Source: CAKRJP01 sp963597615 (GTDB lineage: Bacteria > Bacillota > Clostridia > Lachnospirales > Lachnospiraceae). From it: a DNA stretch of 64,000 bases. Shown in pieces: positions 48,966 through 57,323 of the stretch (positions within the stretch are counted from its first letter, which is position 1; each line of letters starts with the position of its first letter). The notes beneath the pieces were generated by a model. That model did no database searches and was not told where the DNA came from. It saw nothing but the letters and a program-made list of their open reading frames with translations. Both the position numbers and the translations under genes were made by a program. The DNA lies in NCBI GenBank assembly GCA_963597615.1, contig CAVBQS010000040.1, positions 1 to 64,000 of the forward strand, read 5' to 3'.

Positions 48966-49505
48966 ATGATTGATGAGGCAAGAGAATTTGCAACAAAGGC
49001 ACATGAGGGTCAGGTACGCAAAGGAACTCGCAGACCCTACATCGTACATCCAATTGAAGTAGCAGAGATTGTATCAACTATAACCAAAGACAAGGAAGTC
49101 ATAAGCGCAGCGTTTTTGCATGATACCATTGAAGATTGCAAGGGTGTTACCAAAGATCTTTTGGCAGAATGTTTTTCGGGAAGAGTGGCAGACCTTGTAG
49201 GCCAGGAAAGTGAGGACAAGACCAAGACCTGGCATGAAAGAAAGGCAGCCACCATAGAACATTTAAAGAAGGCCCCCAGGGAGGTTCGCATTATTGCCCT
49301 GGCAGATAAGTTGTCTAATATGCGGGATATCGACAGAGATTATCCTGTGGTGGGGGAGGATTTGTGGAACCGCTTTCGTATGAAGGATAAGAATATTATT
49401 GGTTGGTATTACAAGGGTGTCAGAGATGTCCTTAAGGAGGAATTTGAGGGGATTCCGGCATTTAAGGAATACTGTGCACTGATTAAAAAATATTTTGGCG
49501 ATTAA
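48966..49505 (+). CDS. HD-domain phosphohydrolase, MESH1-like (p)ppGpp hydrolase
   Basis: 179 residues, one HD domain and nothing else. HEGQVRKGTRRPYIVHPIEVA with His28, FLHDTIEDCKGV with His52-Asp53, and ALADKLSNMRDID with Asp114 match the metal-binding and catalytic sites of SpoT/MESH1 hydrolases. It most likely removes the 3'-pyrophosphate from alarmones, as small alarmone hydrolases do. Two synthetase-like genes lie 4-6 kb upstream. Followed by a TetR gene after 34 bases. A different nucleotide substrate is possible. Confidence 0.85.
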   Translation: MIDEAREFATKAHEGQVRKGTRRPYIVHPIEVAEIVSTITKDKEVISAAFLHDTIEDCKGVTKDLLAECFSGRVADLVGQESEDKTKTWHERKAATIEHLKKAPREVRIIALADKLSNMRDIDRDYPVVGEDLWNRFRMKDKNIIGWYYKGVRDVLKEEFEGIPAFKEYCALIKKYFGD

Positions 49506-49539
49506 AAAATCCAGTCGCTAAAGAGTTTGGAGTAGTTAA

Positions 49540-50127
49540 ATGGGACGTGGAAAAGGAAAGAAAAATGCCAAGCAGAAAATTGTAGAAGCTGCCTGGCAGC
49601 TGTTTTATGAAAAAGGATTTAGTGGAACTACCGTAGATGATATTATTGAATTATCCGATACTTCCAAGGGATCCTTTTATTATTACTTTAATACAAAGGA
49701 TGAGCTTTTAAATACCCTGTCTATTATGTTGGATGACCAGTATGAGGTTCTAGAGACTCAGATGGATCCTAAGATGAACAGTTATGAGAAGCTTTTGTAT
49801 TTAAACCGGGAAATTCACAAGTGGATGGAAGAGAATGTTCATATTGAACTTCTAACTTCTTTGTATTCCACTCAGTTGGCGGCCAGTGGGAAAAGTTGCC
49901 TTTTAAATCACAATCGGGTATATTTTCGCCTGATTACCAAGATTGTAGATGAGGGGCAACTTAGGGGCCAGATTAGGCAGGATGCTTCGGTTATGGAGAT
50001 TGTAAAATACTATGCCATGTGCGAGAGGGCTCTGGTGTCTGACTGGTGTTTAAGTCGTGGAGAGTTTTCCCTGGCAGATTGTAATACAAAATATATGGCC
50101 TATATGATGGAACACTATAGGGCTTAA
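49540..50127 (+). CDS. TetR/AcrR family regulator
   Basis: 195 residues. N-terminal HTH of TetR type (KIVEAAWQLFYEKGFSGTTVDDIIELSDTSKGSFYYYF, only the pattern is meant) and a helical ligand-binding C-terminus. Lies between the HD hydrolase and a thioredoxin-reductase-like gene with short gaps, so it is probably co-transcribed. Target genes and effector unknown. The ribosome site is weak (TTGGAG). Confidence 0.88.
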   Translation: MGRGKGKKNAKQKIVEAAWQLFYEKGFSGTTVDDIIELSDTSKGSFYYYFNTKDELLNTLSIMLDDQYEVLETQMDPKMNSYEKLLYLNREIHKWMEENVHIELLTSLYSTQLAASGKSCLLNHNRVYFRLITKIVDEGQLRGQIRQDASVMEIVKYYAMCERALVSDWCLSRGEFSLADCNTKYMAYMMEHYRA

Positions 50128-50142
50128 GAGAGGAAAAATAAA

Positions 50143-51042
50143 ATGTATGACATTGGGATTGTAGGAGGGGGCATTGCCGGAATGACAGCCGCCATCTATG
50201 GCCTGCGGGCCGGAAAGAAAGTGTTGCTTTTAGAAGGTACTGGCTTTGGGGGGCAGATGACCTTAACTTCCCATATAGAAAATTATCCGGGAATTCAAAA
50301 AATTTCAGGAAATGAACTAGCCCAGAATTTAAAAGCCCAAGTGGAAGAATTGGGGGTCGAGATCAAGCGGGCAAGTGTAAAAGAAATTCTAGTTCAAGAT
50401 CAAGAAAAAATCATCATAACAGAGCAGGAAGAATTTCCATGCAAGGCCCTGATTCTTGCTACAGGACAGACCCACAGAAAATTAGGAGTTCCAGGAGAAG
50501 ACCAATTTGCAGGCATGGGAGTATCCTACTGTGCAGTCTGCGATGGGGCCTTCTTTAAAGGCATGAATGTGGCAGTGGTGGGAGGAGGAAGTACCGCCCT
50601 AGAAGATGTGGCCTATCTGGCTAACCACTGTAACAAAGTCTATGTAATTCACCGAAGAGATGCCTTTCGAGGGGAAGACTATCTGGTGCAAAACCTAAAA
50701 GAAAAGGAAAATGTAGAGTTCATCCTAAACAGCATAGTAACAGAAATCAAGGGAAGTTTTGCAGTAGAAGAAATAAAGCTTCGTAATGTTCTTACCAAAG
50801 CAGAATCAAACCTTCCAGTAGAAGGAGTCTTCATAGCCATCGGCCAAATCCCCGGAAACGAAAGATACGCCGGCCTAGTAGACCTAGATGAAAAAGGATA
50901 TATAAAAGCAGGAGAAGATTGCAAGACCTCCAGAGAAGGAATCTTTGCAGCAGGAGATTGCAGAACAAAAGCCGTAAGACAGCTAGTGACAGCAGCCGCA
51001 GATGGAGCCATAGCAGCCCTAGGGGCCACGGAAATATGCTAA
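50143..51042 (+). CDS. trxB: Thioredoxin reductase
   Basis: 299 residues. FAD-binding GGGIAGMTAAIYG, redox motif CAVC (Cys130 and Cys133) in SYCAVCDGAFF, NADPH-binding GGGSTALEDVAYL, and the final GIFAAGDCR with FAD contacts. It passes electrons from NADPH to thioredoxin. 15 bases after the TetR gene. A GC-rich terminator follows. The last third uses more A-ending codons in runs than its neighbours but remains in frame. Confidence 0.93.
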   Translation: MYDIGIVGGGIAGMTAAIYGLRAGKKVLLLEGTGFGGQMTLTSHIENYPGIQKISGNELAQNLKAQVEELGVEIKRASVKEILVQDQEKIIITEQEEFPCKALILATGQTHRKLGVPGEDQFAGMGVSYCAVCDGAFFKGMNVAVVGGGSTALEDVAYLANHCNKVYVIHRRDAFRGEDYLVQNLKEKENVEFILNSIVTEIKGSFAVEEIKLRNVLTKAESNLPVEGVFIAIGQIPGNERYAGLVDLDEKGYIKAGEDCKTSREGIFAAGDCRTKAVRQLVTAAADGAIAALGATEIC

Positions 51043-51064
51043 AAAGCTACACGCTAGCAACGAA

Positions 51065-51092
51065 GGCGGGCGCTTGTCTGAGCCCGCTTTTT
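51065..51092 (+). terminator. Rho-independent terminator after trxB
   Basis: GCGGGC pairs with GCCCGC over a ten-base loop and is followed by T5. The flanking 100 bases are GC-richer than the window average and contain a further CGCAGGAG/CTCCTGCG pair. Confidence 0.8.
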
Positions 51093-51211
51093 GGGCGAGT
51101 TAGCGCAGGAGCCTGAGTGGCTAAGCGCGCGTAGTGAGTAGGAAACGCAGCGTATTTTCGAAGCATATATGGCCCTCCTGCGTCCGTGTCCACATCTCAA
51201 CAGAAGAAGAA

Positions 51212-51856
51212 TTAAACTCTGCTCTTCAAAGCACTATCCTTCCCCGTACCAAAATGATCCTTCCGTAGAATCTCATAGGCTTCCTCATACTTCCCATCCC
51301 GCATAAGTTTCACCATTCTTTTGGCATTATCATTGGTTCTTTTAATCTCCATTCCATTACGAACAGAATATTGGCCGATGCGAATTAGTTCCGATAAATT
51401 GTTCTCGTAAATCTTATTAATCCGCTGATTATCTAAGATACTGATGATTTCCATATGCATATCTGTGTCAGCCAACTCCCAGTCATAATTGTTGTCAGAA
51501 CAGGCACACATCCGAACAACCTTCTCCTCAATACGGTAGGAGTATTCTTCATTGCGCTCGCAGGTGAAAATCTGCTTAAAGGCAGCTCCCTCAATCAATT
51601 CTCTAAGCTGATAGAGTTCATAAATGTCCCGGTCAGTAATCTCCTTAACGGTTAGGGATTTGTAGTAATCCGTAACAATCAGGCCGTCATCCTGCAATCT
51701 GTGGATGGCAGTGCGGACAGGACTGCGGCTCATACCCAGTTCCTCAGTCAGCATGGCCTCCGTTAAAGTCATTCCCGGGGGATAAGTCAGATGCAATATA
51801 TTTTCTTTAATTTTCTCATAAGCCTGGTTGGCAAGAGAAGTAGTTTTTTCAGCCAT
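51212..51856 (-). CDS. GntR family regulator with FCD domain
   Basis: 214 residues. N-terminal winged HTH (YEKIKENILHLTYPPGMTLTEAMLTEELGMSRSPVRTAIHRL pattern) and a C-terminal all-helical FCD domain with acidic/His metal-site residues (ELREL...MHMEI). I chose ATG 51856, five bases after ACGGAG; an in-frame start 20 codons upstream would run through its own promoter. Divergent from proC; four TGTATACA palindromes lie between, one upstream of this gene, so I infer autoregulation and control of proC. Confidence 0.9.
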   Translation of the reverse strand: MAEKTTSLANQAYEKIKENILHLTYPPGMTLTEAMLTEELGMSRSPVRTAIHRLQDDGLIVTDYYKSLTVKEITDRDIYELYQLRELIEGAAFKQIFTCERNEEYSYRIEEKVVRMCACSDNNYDWELADTDMHMEIISILDNQRINKIYENNLSELIRIGQYSVRNGMEIKRTNDNAKRMVKLMRDGKYEEAYEILRKDHFGTGKDSALKSRV

Positions 51857-51907
51857 AATACAACTCCGTTCTATCGGATGCCTGGATACAAGCAGACATC
51901 GCATGAA

Positions 51908-51915
51908 TGTATACA
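51908..51915. promoter_or_regulatory. TGTATACA operator-like site before gntR
   Basis: An 8-base palindrome identical in core to the three sites before proC, 52 bases upstream of the gntR start. Likely autoregulatory site. Confidence 0.55.
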
Positions 51916-51965
51916 ATTATACTATAACTAAATGACGAATACAACAAAAAAACCTCGTTAAAATG

Positions 51966-51994
51966 TTGACATCAAGGACGTCTGGTGTTAGCAT
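51966..51994 (+). promoter_or_regulatory. proC promoter
   Basis: TTGACA and TAGCAT with 17-base spacing. The predicted start near 52001 lies just before the operator array. Confidence 0.7.
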
Positions 51995-52009
51995 GAGGGC
52001 ATAAGGAAG

Positions 52010-52058
52010 TTGTATACAAATTTTTTGATTGTATACAAATCTGGATACTTGTATACAA
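52010..52058. promoter_or_regulatory. Three TTGTATACAA operators in tandem
   Basis: Exact TTGTATACAA copies at 52010-52019, 52029-52038 and 52049-52058, centre-to-centre 19 and 20 bases, so all on one face of the helix. They follow the predicted transcription start and fit a GntR-type repressor site array that blocks elongation. Confidence 0.8.
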
Positions 52059-52144
52059 TTATTCGGAGCCTATTTATTTTTAAATTATTAAAGAAACAGA
52101 TTGGGAAAATCATACATTTATGTTATTACAAGGGAGGTAGTATT

Positions 52145-52939
52145 ATGAAGTTAGGGTTTATCGGAACAGGAAATATGGCATCAGCTATGATGGGTGGTAT
52201 CATTAACAAGGGTATCGTGAAAGCAGATGAGATTATTGGTGCAGACGTATACGAAGCAGGAAGAGAAAAAGTAAAAGCACAGTTTGGAATCCACGTAACT
52301 GCAGACAACAACGAAGTAGTGGAGAAGGCAGAAGTAGTTATTCTTTCAGTAAAACCACAATTCTATGCAGAAGTAATTGCAGGTATTAAAGATAAGGTAA
52401 GACCGGATCAGATTATTATTACCATCGCTCCAGGAAAGACCCTTGCATGGCTGGCAGACCAGTTTGGGGAGAATGTAAAAATCGTACGTACCATGCCAAA
52501 TACACCGGCAATGGTAGGAGCAGGAATGACAGCAGCTTGCCCGAATAAGAACATGACAAAAGAAGAGACAGAGTACGTAAAGAGAATCCTTGGAAGCTTT
52601 GGAGAAGTAGAGATCGTAGGAGAAGGCCTTATGGACGTAGTAGTATCTGTAAGCTCTAGTTCACCAGCCTACGTATTCATGTTTATCGAGGCCATGGCAG
52701 ATGCAGCAGTAGAAGGCGGAATGCCAAGAGCCCAGGCATACAAGTTTGCAGCCCAAGCAGTCATGGGAAGCGCAAAGATGGTATTAGAGACAGGAAAGCA
52801 TCCGGGAGAATTAAAAGACATGGTATGCTCACCGGCAGGAACCACCATCGAGGCAGTACGAGAGCTAGAAGCACACGGCTTCAGAAGCTCCATCATCGAG
52901 GCGATGGAGAAGTGTACGGCAGTATCAAAGTCCATGTGA
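52145..52939 (+). CDS. proC: Pyrroline-5-carboxylate reductase (ProC)
   Basis: 264 residues. Rossmann GFIGTGNMASAMMGGI, IRTMPNTPAMVGAG, and the C-terminal dimerisation motif SSSPAYVFMFIEAMADAAVEGG ... SPAGTTIEAV. It makes proline from P5C with NAD(P)H. I chose ATG 52145, eight bases after GGGAGG; an upstream in-frame ATG would place the operators inside the gene. Divergent from a GntR regulator whose likely operators lie in its leader. A strong terminator follows. Confidence 0.96.
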   Translation: MKLGFIGTGNMASAMMGGIINKGIVKADEIIGADVYEAGREKVKAQFGIHVTADNNEVVEKAEVVILSVKPQFYAEVIAGIKDKVRPDQIIITIAPGKTLAWLADQFGENVKIVRTMPNTPAMVGAGMTAACPNKNMTKEETEYVKRILGSFGEVEIVGEGLMDVVVSVSSSSPAYVFMFIEAMADAAVEGGMPRAQAYKFAAQAVMGSAKMVLETGKHPGELKDMVCSPAGTTIEAVRELEAHGFRSSIIEAMEKCTAVSKSM

Positions 52940-52965
52940 TAAAAGAAATATCGTTTTTTGAAAAG

Positions 52966-53002
52966 AAAATTCTCCGGCGAATATGTTTGCCGGAGAATTT
53001 TT
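52966..53002 (+). terminator. Rho-independent terminator after proC
   Basis: AAATTCTCCGGCGAA-like arm pairs with TTGCCGGAGAATTT and T5 follows. 27 bases after the stop. Confidence 0.9.
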
Positions 53003-53097
53003 ATGCATCCTGGTATTAAAAAAAACAATCAAACAGACCCTTTACGGAACCTAGCTTTTCCGCTAAAATGAACTGTATTGTGACCTATGAATTTCCC

Positions 53098-53241
53098 GGG
53101 TGTCAGCGAAAGTCTAGTAGAGTACATTGGATTGCACATAATAACCAAAGGAAAAGCAGACCCTTGGAGCATGTCGAGTCTGCTTTTGCTTTCGGTTATT
53201 GTGGGCAATCCTCGCGAACTATACTACACTTTCGTGCACCA
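53098..53241. repeat. 144-base imperfect palindromic element upstream of ppiB
   Basis: The left arm (GGTGTCAGCGAAAGT ... GGATTGCACATAATAACC ... AAAAGCAGAC) and the right arm (GTCTGCTTTT ... GGTTATTGTGGGCAATCC ... ACTTTCGTGCACC) are complementary along about 70 bases with scattered mismatches. It could fold to a long hairpin RNA, or be a palindromic mobile element without a gene. No protein frame fits it. Confidence 0.7.
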
Positions 53242-53272
53242 TCTAAAAATTAGAGAAAAGAGGTAAAATAAA

Positions 53273-53791
53273 ATGGCAAACCCAATCGTAACTTTTGAAA
53301 TGGAAAACGGCGACCTTATCAAAGCTGAATTATATCCGGAGATTGCTCCAAACACTGTCAATAACTTTATTTCCCTGATCAATGACAAGTTCTATGATGG
53401 ACTGATTTTCCACCGCGTCATCAGTGGTTTCATGATCCAGGGCGGATGCCCAGATGGCAACGGAATGGGTGGCCCAGGCTATAGCATTCAGGGAGAATTT
53501 TCTCACAATGGCATTGCCAATGACTTAGCACACACTGCCGGAGTTTTATCTATGGCAAGAGCTATGAACCCAAATTCTGCAGGATCTCAATTCTTCATTA
53601 TGCACAAGGATGCATCCCATCTTGATGGAGAATATGCAGCCTTTGGAAAAGTCATTGAAGGTATGGATGTAGTTAATAAGATTGCCACTACCATGACAGA
53701 TTACAGTGACAGACCTATGGAGCCTCAAAAGATGGCTAAGGTTACAGTAGATACTCAGGGTGTGGATTATCCGGCACCAAAGAAGATGTAA
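53273..53791 (+). CDS. ppiB: Peptidyl-prolyl cis-trans isomerase, cyclophilin type
   Basis: 172 residues of cyclophilin fold. FHRVISGFMIQGGCPDGNGMGGPGY with the catalytic Arg, GVLSMARAMNPNSAGSQFFIM and the AFGKVIEGMDVV end. Speeds proline isomerisation in folding; no signal peptide, so cytoplasmic. The gene has AGAGGTAAA before the ATG and stands alone behind a long palindromic element. Confidence 0.95.
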   Translation: MANPIVTFEMENGDLIKAELYPEIAPNTVNNFISLINDKFYDGLIFHRVISGFMIQGGCPDGNGMGGPGYSIQGEFSHNGIANDLAHTAGVLSMARAMNPNSAGSQFFIMHKDASHLDGEYAAFGKVIEGMDVVNKIATTMTDYSDRPMEPQKMAKVTVDTQGVDYPAPKKM

Positions 53792-53832
53792 AAACCAGGG
53801 ATCATAAGATTAACCTGGCTTATATGACAATT

Positions 53833-53873
53833 GCAATATGTGCTGCTCCATCTAGGAGTAGCGCATATTGTGC
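53833..53873 (+). terminator. Hairpin between ppiB and ecfA1
   Basis: GCAATATGTGCTGCTCC pairs with GGAGTAGCGCATATTGTGC with two mismatches and a five-base loop. No T run follows. It may be a weak terminator or a leader structure of the ecf operon. Confidence 0.5.
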
Positions 53874-53899
53874 GTTAATAGAGAAGGAGTCTATAGAAC

Positions 53900-54751
53900 A
53901 TGGGTATGGTTCAGACAGACAAACTGATATATGAATATATGAAAAGAGACGAGGAAGGCCATGTGATTGGGGCTTCTAGAGCTATCGATCAGGTGGATAT
54001 TAATGTGGTGGAAGGGCAATTTGTTGCCATTTTAGGCCACAACGGTTCCGGAAAATCTACTCTGGCAAAGCATATGAATGCAATCTTAGTTCCCACAGAA
54101 GGAACCATGTGGGTAGATGGCCGTGACACCAAAAAGCTGGAGGAACTTTGGAATGTAAGACAGACCGCCGGTATGGTATTTCAAAATCCCGACAATCAGA
54201 TCATTGGAACTGTGGTAGAAGAGGATGTGGGATTTGGACCAGAAAATCTTGGAGTTCCTACAGAGGATATTTGGACCAGGGTGGAGGAAAGCTTAAAGGC
54301 AGTAGGAATGATTGAGTACCGTCACCATTCTCCCAACAAACTTTCCGGAGGGCAGAAACAAAGGGTGGCCATTGCAGGAGTGGTGGCTATGGAGCCAAAA
54401 TGTATTGTCCTGGATGAGCCAACTGCCATGCTAGATCCCATGGGACGCAAGGAAGTCCTAAGAACCGTACAGGAACTTAGAAAAAAGAAGAATGTAACGG
54501 TAATTCTCATTACCCATTACATGGAAGAAGTGGTGGAGGCAGATCAGGTCTATGTTATGGATCATGGTCATGTAGTTATGCAGGGGACACCGAGAGAAAT
54601 TTTCTCCCAGGTAGACACATTGAAAAAGTACCGGCTGGATGTGCCTCAAGCAACCTTGCTGGCAGATGAACTCATAAAACGAGGACTTAACATTCCTGCG
54701 GGAATTCTTACAAAGGAAGAGTTGGTGGAGGCAATATGTCGATTAAACTAG
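53900..54751 (+). CDS. ecfA1: ECF transporter ATPase 1 (EcfA1)
   Basis: 283 residues. Walker A GHNGSGKST, Q-loop FQNPDNQIIGTVV with the ECF-specific DNQ, signature LSGGQKQR, Walker B CIVLDEPTAMLDP. One of the two ATPases that drive the energising module for vitamin uptake. Overlaps ecfA2 by 16 bases. GAAGGAG precedes the start. The S component gene at 57324 (minus strand) could be one of several that share this module. Confidence 0.95.
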   Translation: MGMVQTDKLIYEYMKRDEEGHVIGASRAIDQVDINVVEGQFVAILGHNGSGKSTLAKHMNAILVPTEGTMWVDGRDTKKLEELWNVRQTAGMVFQNPDNQIIGTVVEEDVGFGPENLGVPTEDIWTRVEESLKAVGMIEYRHHSPNKLSGGQKQRVAIAGVVAMEPKCIVLDEPTAMLDPMGRKEVLRTVQELRKKKNVTVILITHYMEEVVEADQVYVMDHGHVVMQGTPREIFSQVDTLKKYRLDVPQATLLADELIKRGLNIPAGILTKEELVEAICRLN

Positions 54752-55590
54752 AACATTTAAATTACATATACAGTCAGGGAACTGCTTATGAAAAGCATGC
54801 CCTGAAAGATATTTGCCTGGAGATTCCCCACGGAGAATTTGTAGGAGTGATTGGCCACACAGGCTCCGGGAAATCTACCTTGATCCAGCATCTAAATGGC
54901 CTGGTAAAGGCTACTAGCGGAGCCCTTTATTATAATGGAGAAAATATTTATTCCGATGGCTATGACCTAAAGGCCTTAAGAAATCAGGTGGGACTGGTTT
55001 TTCAGTACCCGGAACACCAGCTTTTTGAAATAGATGTTCTTTCTGATGTGTGCTTTGGTCCTAAGAATCAAGGCTTGTCTGAGGAGGAGTGTAAGAAAAG
55101 AGCCCTAGAAGCCCTCCATCTTGTAGGACTTCCGGAGGAGTATTATAAGTCTTCGCCTTTTGAGCTTTCCGGAGGGCAAAAGCGCCGAGTGGCCATTGCA
55201 GGAGTCCTGGCTATGAGACCCAAGGTCTTAGTCTTAGATGAACCTACCGCAGGCTTAGATCCCAAGGGGCGTGATGAAATCCTTGACCAGATTGCCTATT
55301 TACACAAAGAAAGTGACCTTACCGTAATCTTGGTATCCCATAGCATGGAAGATATTGCAAAATATGCAGACCGCATCATTGTAATGAACCACGGACAAGT
55401 TATGTACAATGACATTCCAAAGAAGGTATTTGCCCATTATAATGAATTGGAGGAAGTAGGGCTTGCGGCTCCTCAGGTGACTTATATTATGCATGATCTA
55501 AAGGAGCGGGACTTAGATGTAAACGCCCAGGCCACCTCCATCGAGGAAGCAGCAGATAGCATTATGAATGTACTGGAGAAGAGAAGATGA
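54736..55590 (+). CDS. ecfA2: ECF transporter ATPase 2 (EcfA2)
   Basis: 284 residues. Walker A GHTGSGKST, Q-loop FQYPEHQLFE, signature LSGGQKRR, Walker B VLVLDEPTAGLDP. Partner of EcfA1; the YPEHQLF Q-helix is typical of EcfA2. The stop overlaps the ecfT start (ATGA), so translation is coupled along the operon. Confidence 0.95.
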   Translation: MSIKLEHLNYIYSQGTAYEKHALKDICLEIPHGEFVGVIGHTGSGKSTLIQHLNGLVKATSGALYYNGENIYSDGYDLKALRNQVGLVFQYPEHQLFEIDVLSDVCFGPKNQGLSEEECKKRALEALHLVGLPEEYYKSSPFELSGGQKRRVAIAGVLAMRPKVLVLDEPTAGLDPKGRDEILDQIAYLHKESDLTVILVSHSMEDIAKYADRIIVMNHGQVMYNDIPKKVFAHYNELEEVGLAAPQVTYIMHDLKERDLDVNAQATSIEEAADSIMNVLEKRR

Positions 55591-56411
55591 TACGAGATAT
55601 AACTATTGGACAATATTATCCGGCTAACAGCCCGGTGCATCGCTTGGATCCAAGAGTCAAACTTGTGTCCACCTTGCTTTATTTAATCTCCCTGTTTTTA
55701 TTTAAAAGTATTTCGGGATATTTAATTGCAACTGTATTTTTATTTGTAGTAATCAAGATCTCAAGGGTTCCCTTTTCCTATATCGTAAAGGGTTTAAAAC
55801 CGGTTGTAATGCTGCTTATGATTACCGTCCTCTTTAATCTGTTTTTAAATAGAGAGGGAGAGACCCTTTTCCACGCCTGGATTTTTACCATCACAGATGT
55901 AGGCCTTACTACGGCGGTATATATGGCCATTCGACTGATTTATTTAATCATCGGATCTTCCCTTATGACCTTTACCACCACCCCTAATGAGTTGACAGAT
56001 GGTATTGAAGCCCTTCTTGGCCCTTTAAACAAGGTCCATGTGCCGGTTCATGAGATTGCTATGATGATGTCCATTGCCCTTCGATTTATCCCAATTCTTT
56101 TGGAAGAAACTGATAAGATCATGAAGGCCCAGATTGCCAGAGGGGCAGACCTAGAAAGTGGGAATCTTATTCAAAAGGCCAAGGCCATGATCCCGATTTT
56201 AGTGCCTTTATTTGTATCAGCATTTCGAAGAGCCAATGATCTTGCTATGGCAATGGAAGCTAGATGTTATCGTGGCGGAGAGGGTCGAACCAAGATGAAG
56301 CCATTAAAATACAAGAGAAAAGATTATAGGGCCTACGCTATTATGATTATTTATGTGATTGTACTGGTGGTAATCGGAAGAATGTTCCCTCTCCATGTGT
56401 GGATTTTCTAA
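55587..56411 (+). CDS. ecfT: ECF transporter transmembrane subunit (EcfT)
   Basis: 274 residues, about five to six membrane segments, and two ARG coupling motifs: QIARGADLESG and MAMEARCYRGGEGRT, which contact the two ATPases. Opens with the usual IGQYYPANSPVHRLDPRVKL. It links S components to the ATPase pair. Followed by truA after ten bases, an arrangement common in Firmicutes. Confidence 0.95.
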   Translation: MIRDITIGQYYPANSPVHRLDPRVKLVSTLLYLISLFLFKSISGYLIATVFLFVVIKISRVPFSYIVKGLKPVVMLLMITVLFNLFLNREGETLFHAWIFTITDVGLTTAVYMAIRLIYLIIGSSLMTFTTTPNELTDGIEALLGPLNKVHVPVHEIAMMMSIALRFIPILLEETDKIMKAQIARGADLESGNLIQKAKAMIPILVPLFVSAFRRANDLAMAMEARCYRGGEGRTKMKPLKYKRKDYRAYAIMIIYVIVLVVIGRMFPLHVWIF

Positions 56412-56421
56412 GGAGTGCTAG

Positions 56422-57195
56422 ATGACCAAAAGAATAAAACTTACAGTAGCCTACGATGGAACAAATTATTGCGGATGGCAGGTGCAGCCTAATGGCCTTA
56501 CGGTGGAGGAAGTTCTAAATCGTAACTTAAGTGACCTTACAGGAGAAGAAATCCATATTATAGGAGCCAGCAGGACAGACTCTGGGGTTCATGCCCAGGG
56601 AAATGTGGCAGTCTTTGATACGGATACAAAGATTCCTCCAAAGCGTATTTCCTATGCCTTAAACCAGAGGCTTCCGGAGGATATTGTGATTGTAAAATCA
56701 GAGGAAGTGGCAGCAGATTGGCATCCCAGATACCAGAACTCTATTGTAAAAACCTATGAGTACCACATTTGGAACAGTCCCGTAAAGCATCCCCTAAAGC
56801 AAAGGTACACCACCCACGTATCTTTCCCTTTGGATGTGGAGCAAATGAGAAAGGGAGCCTCCTATATAGTAGGAACCCATGATTTTGCAAGTTTTTGCAA
56901 TGTCCGCACCAATACTCAGGATACAGTAAGGCGGGTGTATTCCATAGAGATTGAAGAACATAAAAATTCAGAAACAAAAGGCCTTCCCGGAAATGAAATC
57001 ATCATCCGGGTAACAGGCAATGGATTCCTATACAACATGGTACGAATCATAGCAGGAACCCTGATCCGGGTGGGAAGAGGCTTCTACACCCCAGAGAAAA
57101 TAGGAGAGATCCTAGAACGAAAAGAAAGAACCGCAGACGGAATCACAGCCCCGGCAGGCGGCTTGGTTTTGATTAATATCGCATACGAAACATAA
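56422..57195 (+). CDS. truA: tRNA pseudouridine synthase A (second copy)
   Basis: 257 residues. Catalytic Asp53 in SRTDSGVHAQGN, YDGTNYCGWQVQ start and GNGFLYNMVRIIAGTLIRVG. In the common ecfA1-ecfA2-ecfT-truA order, so this is likely the main tRNA position 38-40 enzyme. The paralogue at 47278 differs in the second catalytic segment (GRTDAGVHA). TAAGGAG precedes the start. Confidence 0.93.
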   Translation: MTKRIKLTVAYDGTNYCGWQVQPNGLTVEEVLNRNLSDLTGEEIHIIGASRTDSGVHAQGNVAVFDTDTKIPPKRISYALNQRLPEDIVIVKSEEVAADWHPRYQNSIVKTYEYHIWNSPVKHPLKQRYTTHVSFPLDVEQMRKGASYIVGTHDFASFCNVRTNTQDTVRRVYSIEIEEHKNSETKGLPGNEIIIRVTGNGFLYNMVRIIAGTLIRVGRGFYTPEKIGEILERKERTADGITAPAGGLVLINIAYET

Positions 57196-57233
57196 AAAAG
57201 GACTGACGCAGAATTAAGCGTCAGTCCTTTTTT
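57195..57233 (+). terminator. Rho-independent terminator of the ecf operon
   Basis: AAAAAGGACTGACGC pairs with GCGTCAGTCCTTTTT, eight-base loop, T6. It is symmetric enough to serve the convergent S-component gene as well. Confidence 0.9.
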
Positions 57234-57323
57234 ATAATAATGGAGCTTGCACCACCATCGAAAATATTGCTGGATTGGATAAAATAATCAAAGCGTCCCC
57301 TATTTATACAATCCATGAAGATC

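Noticed and set aside
52010..52144. Longer proC with a start at 52010
   Set aside because: The added 45 residues resemble no Rossmann protein and would contain the three operators; the ATG at 52145 has a good ribosome site.
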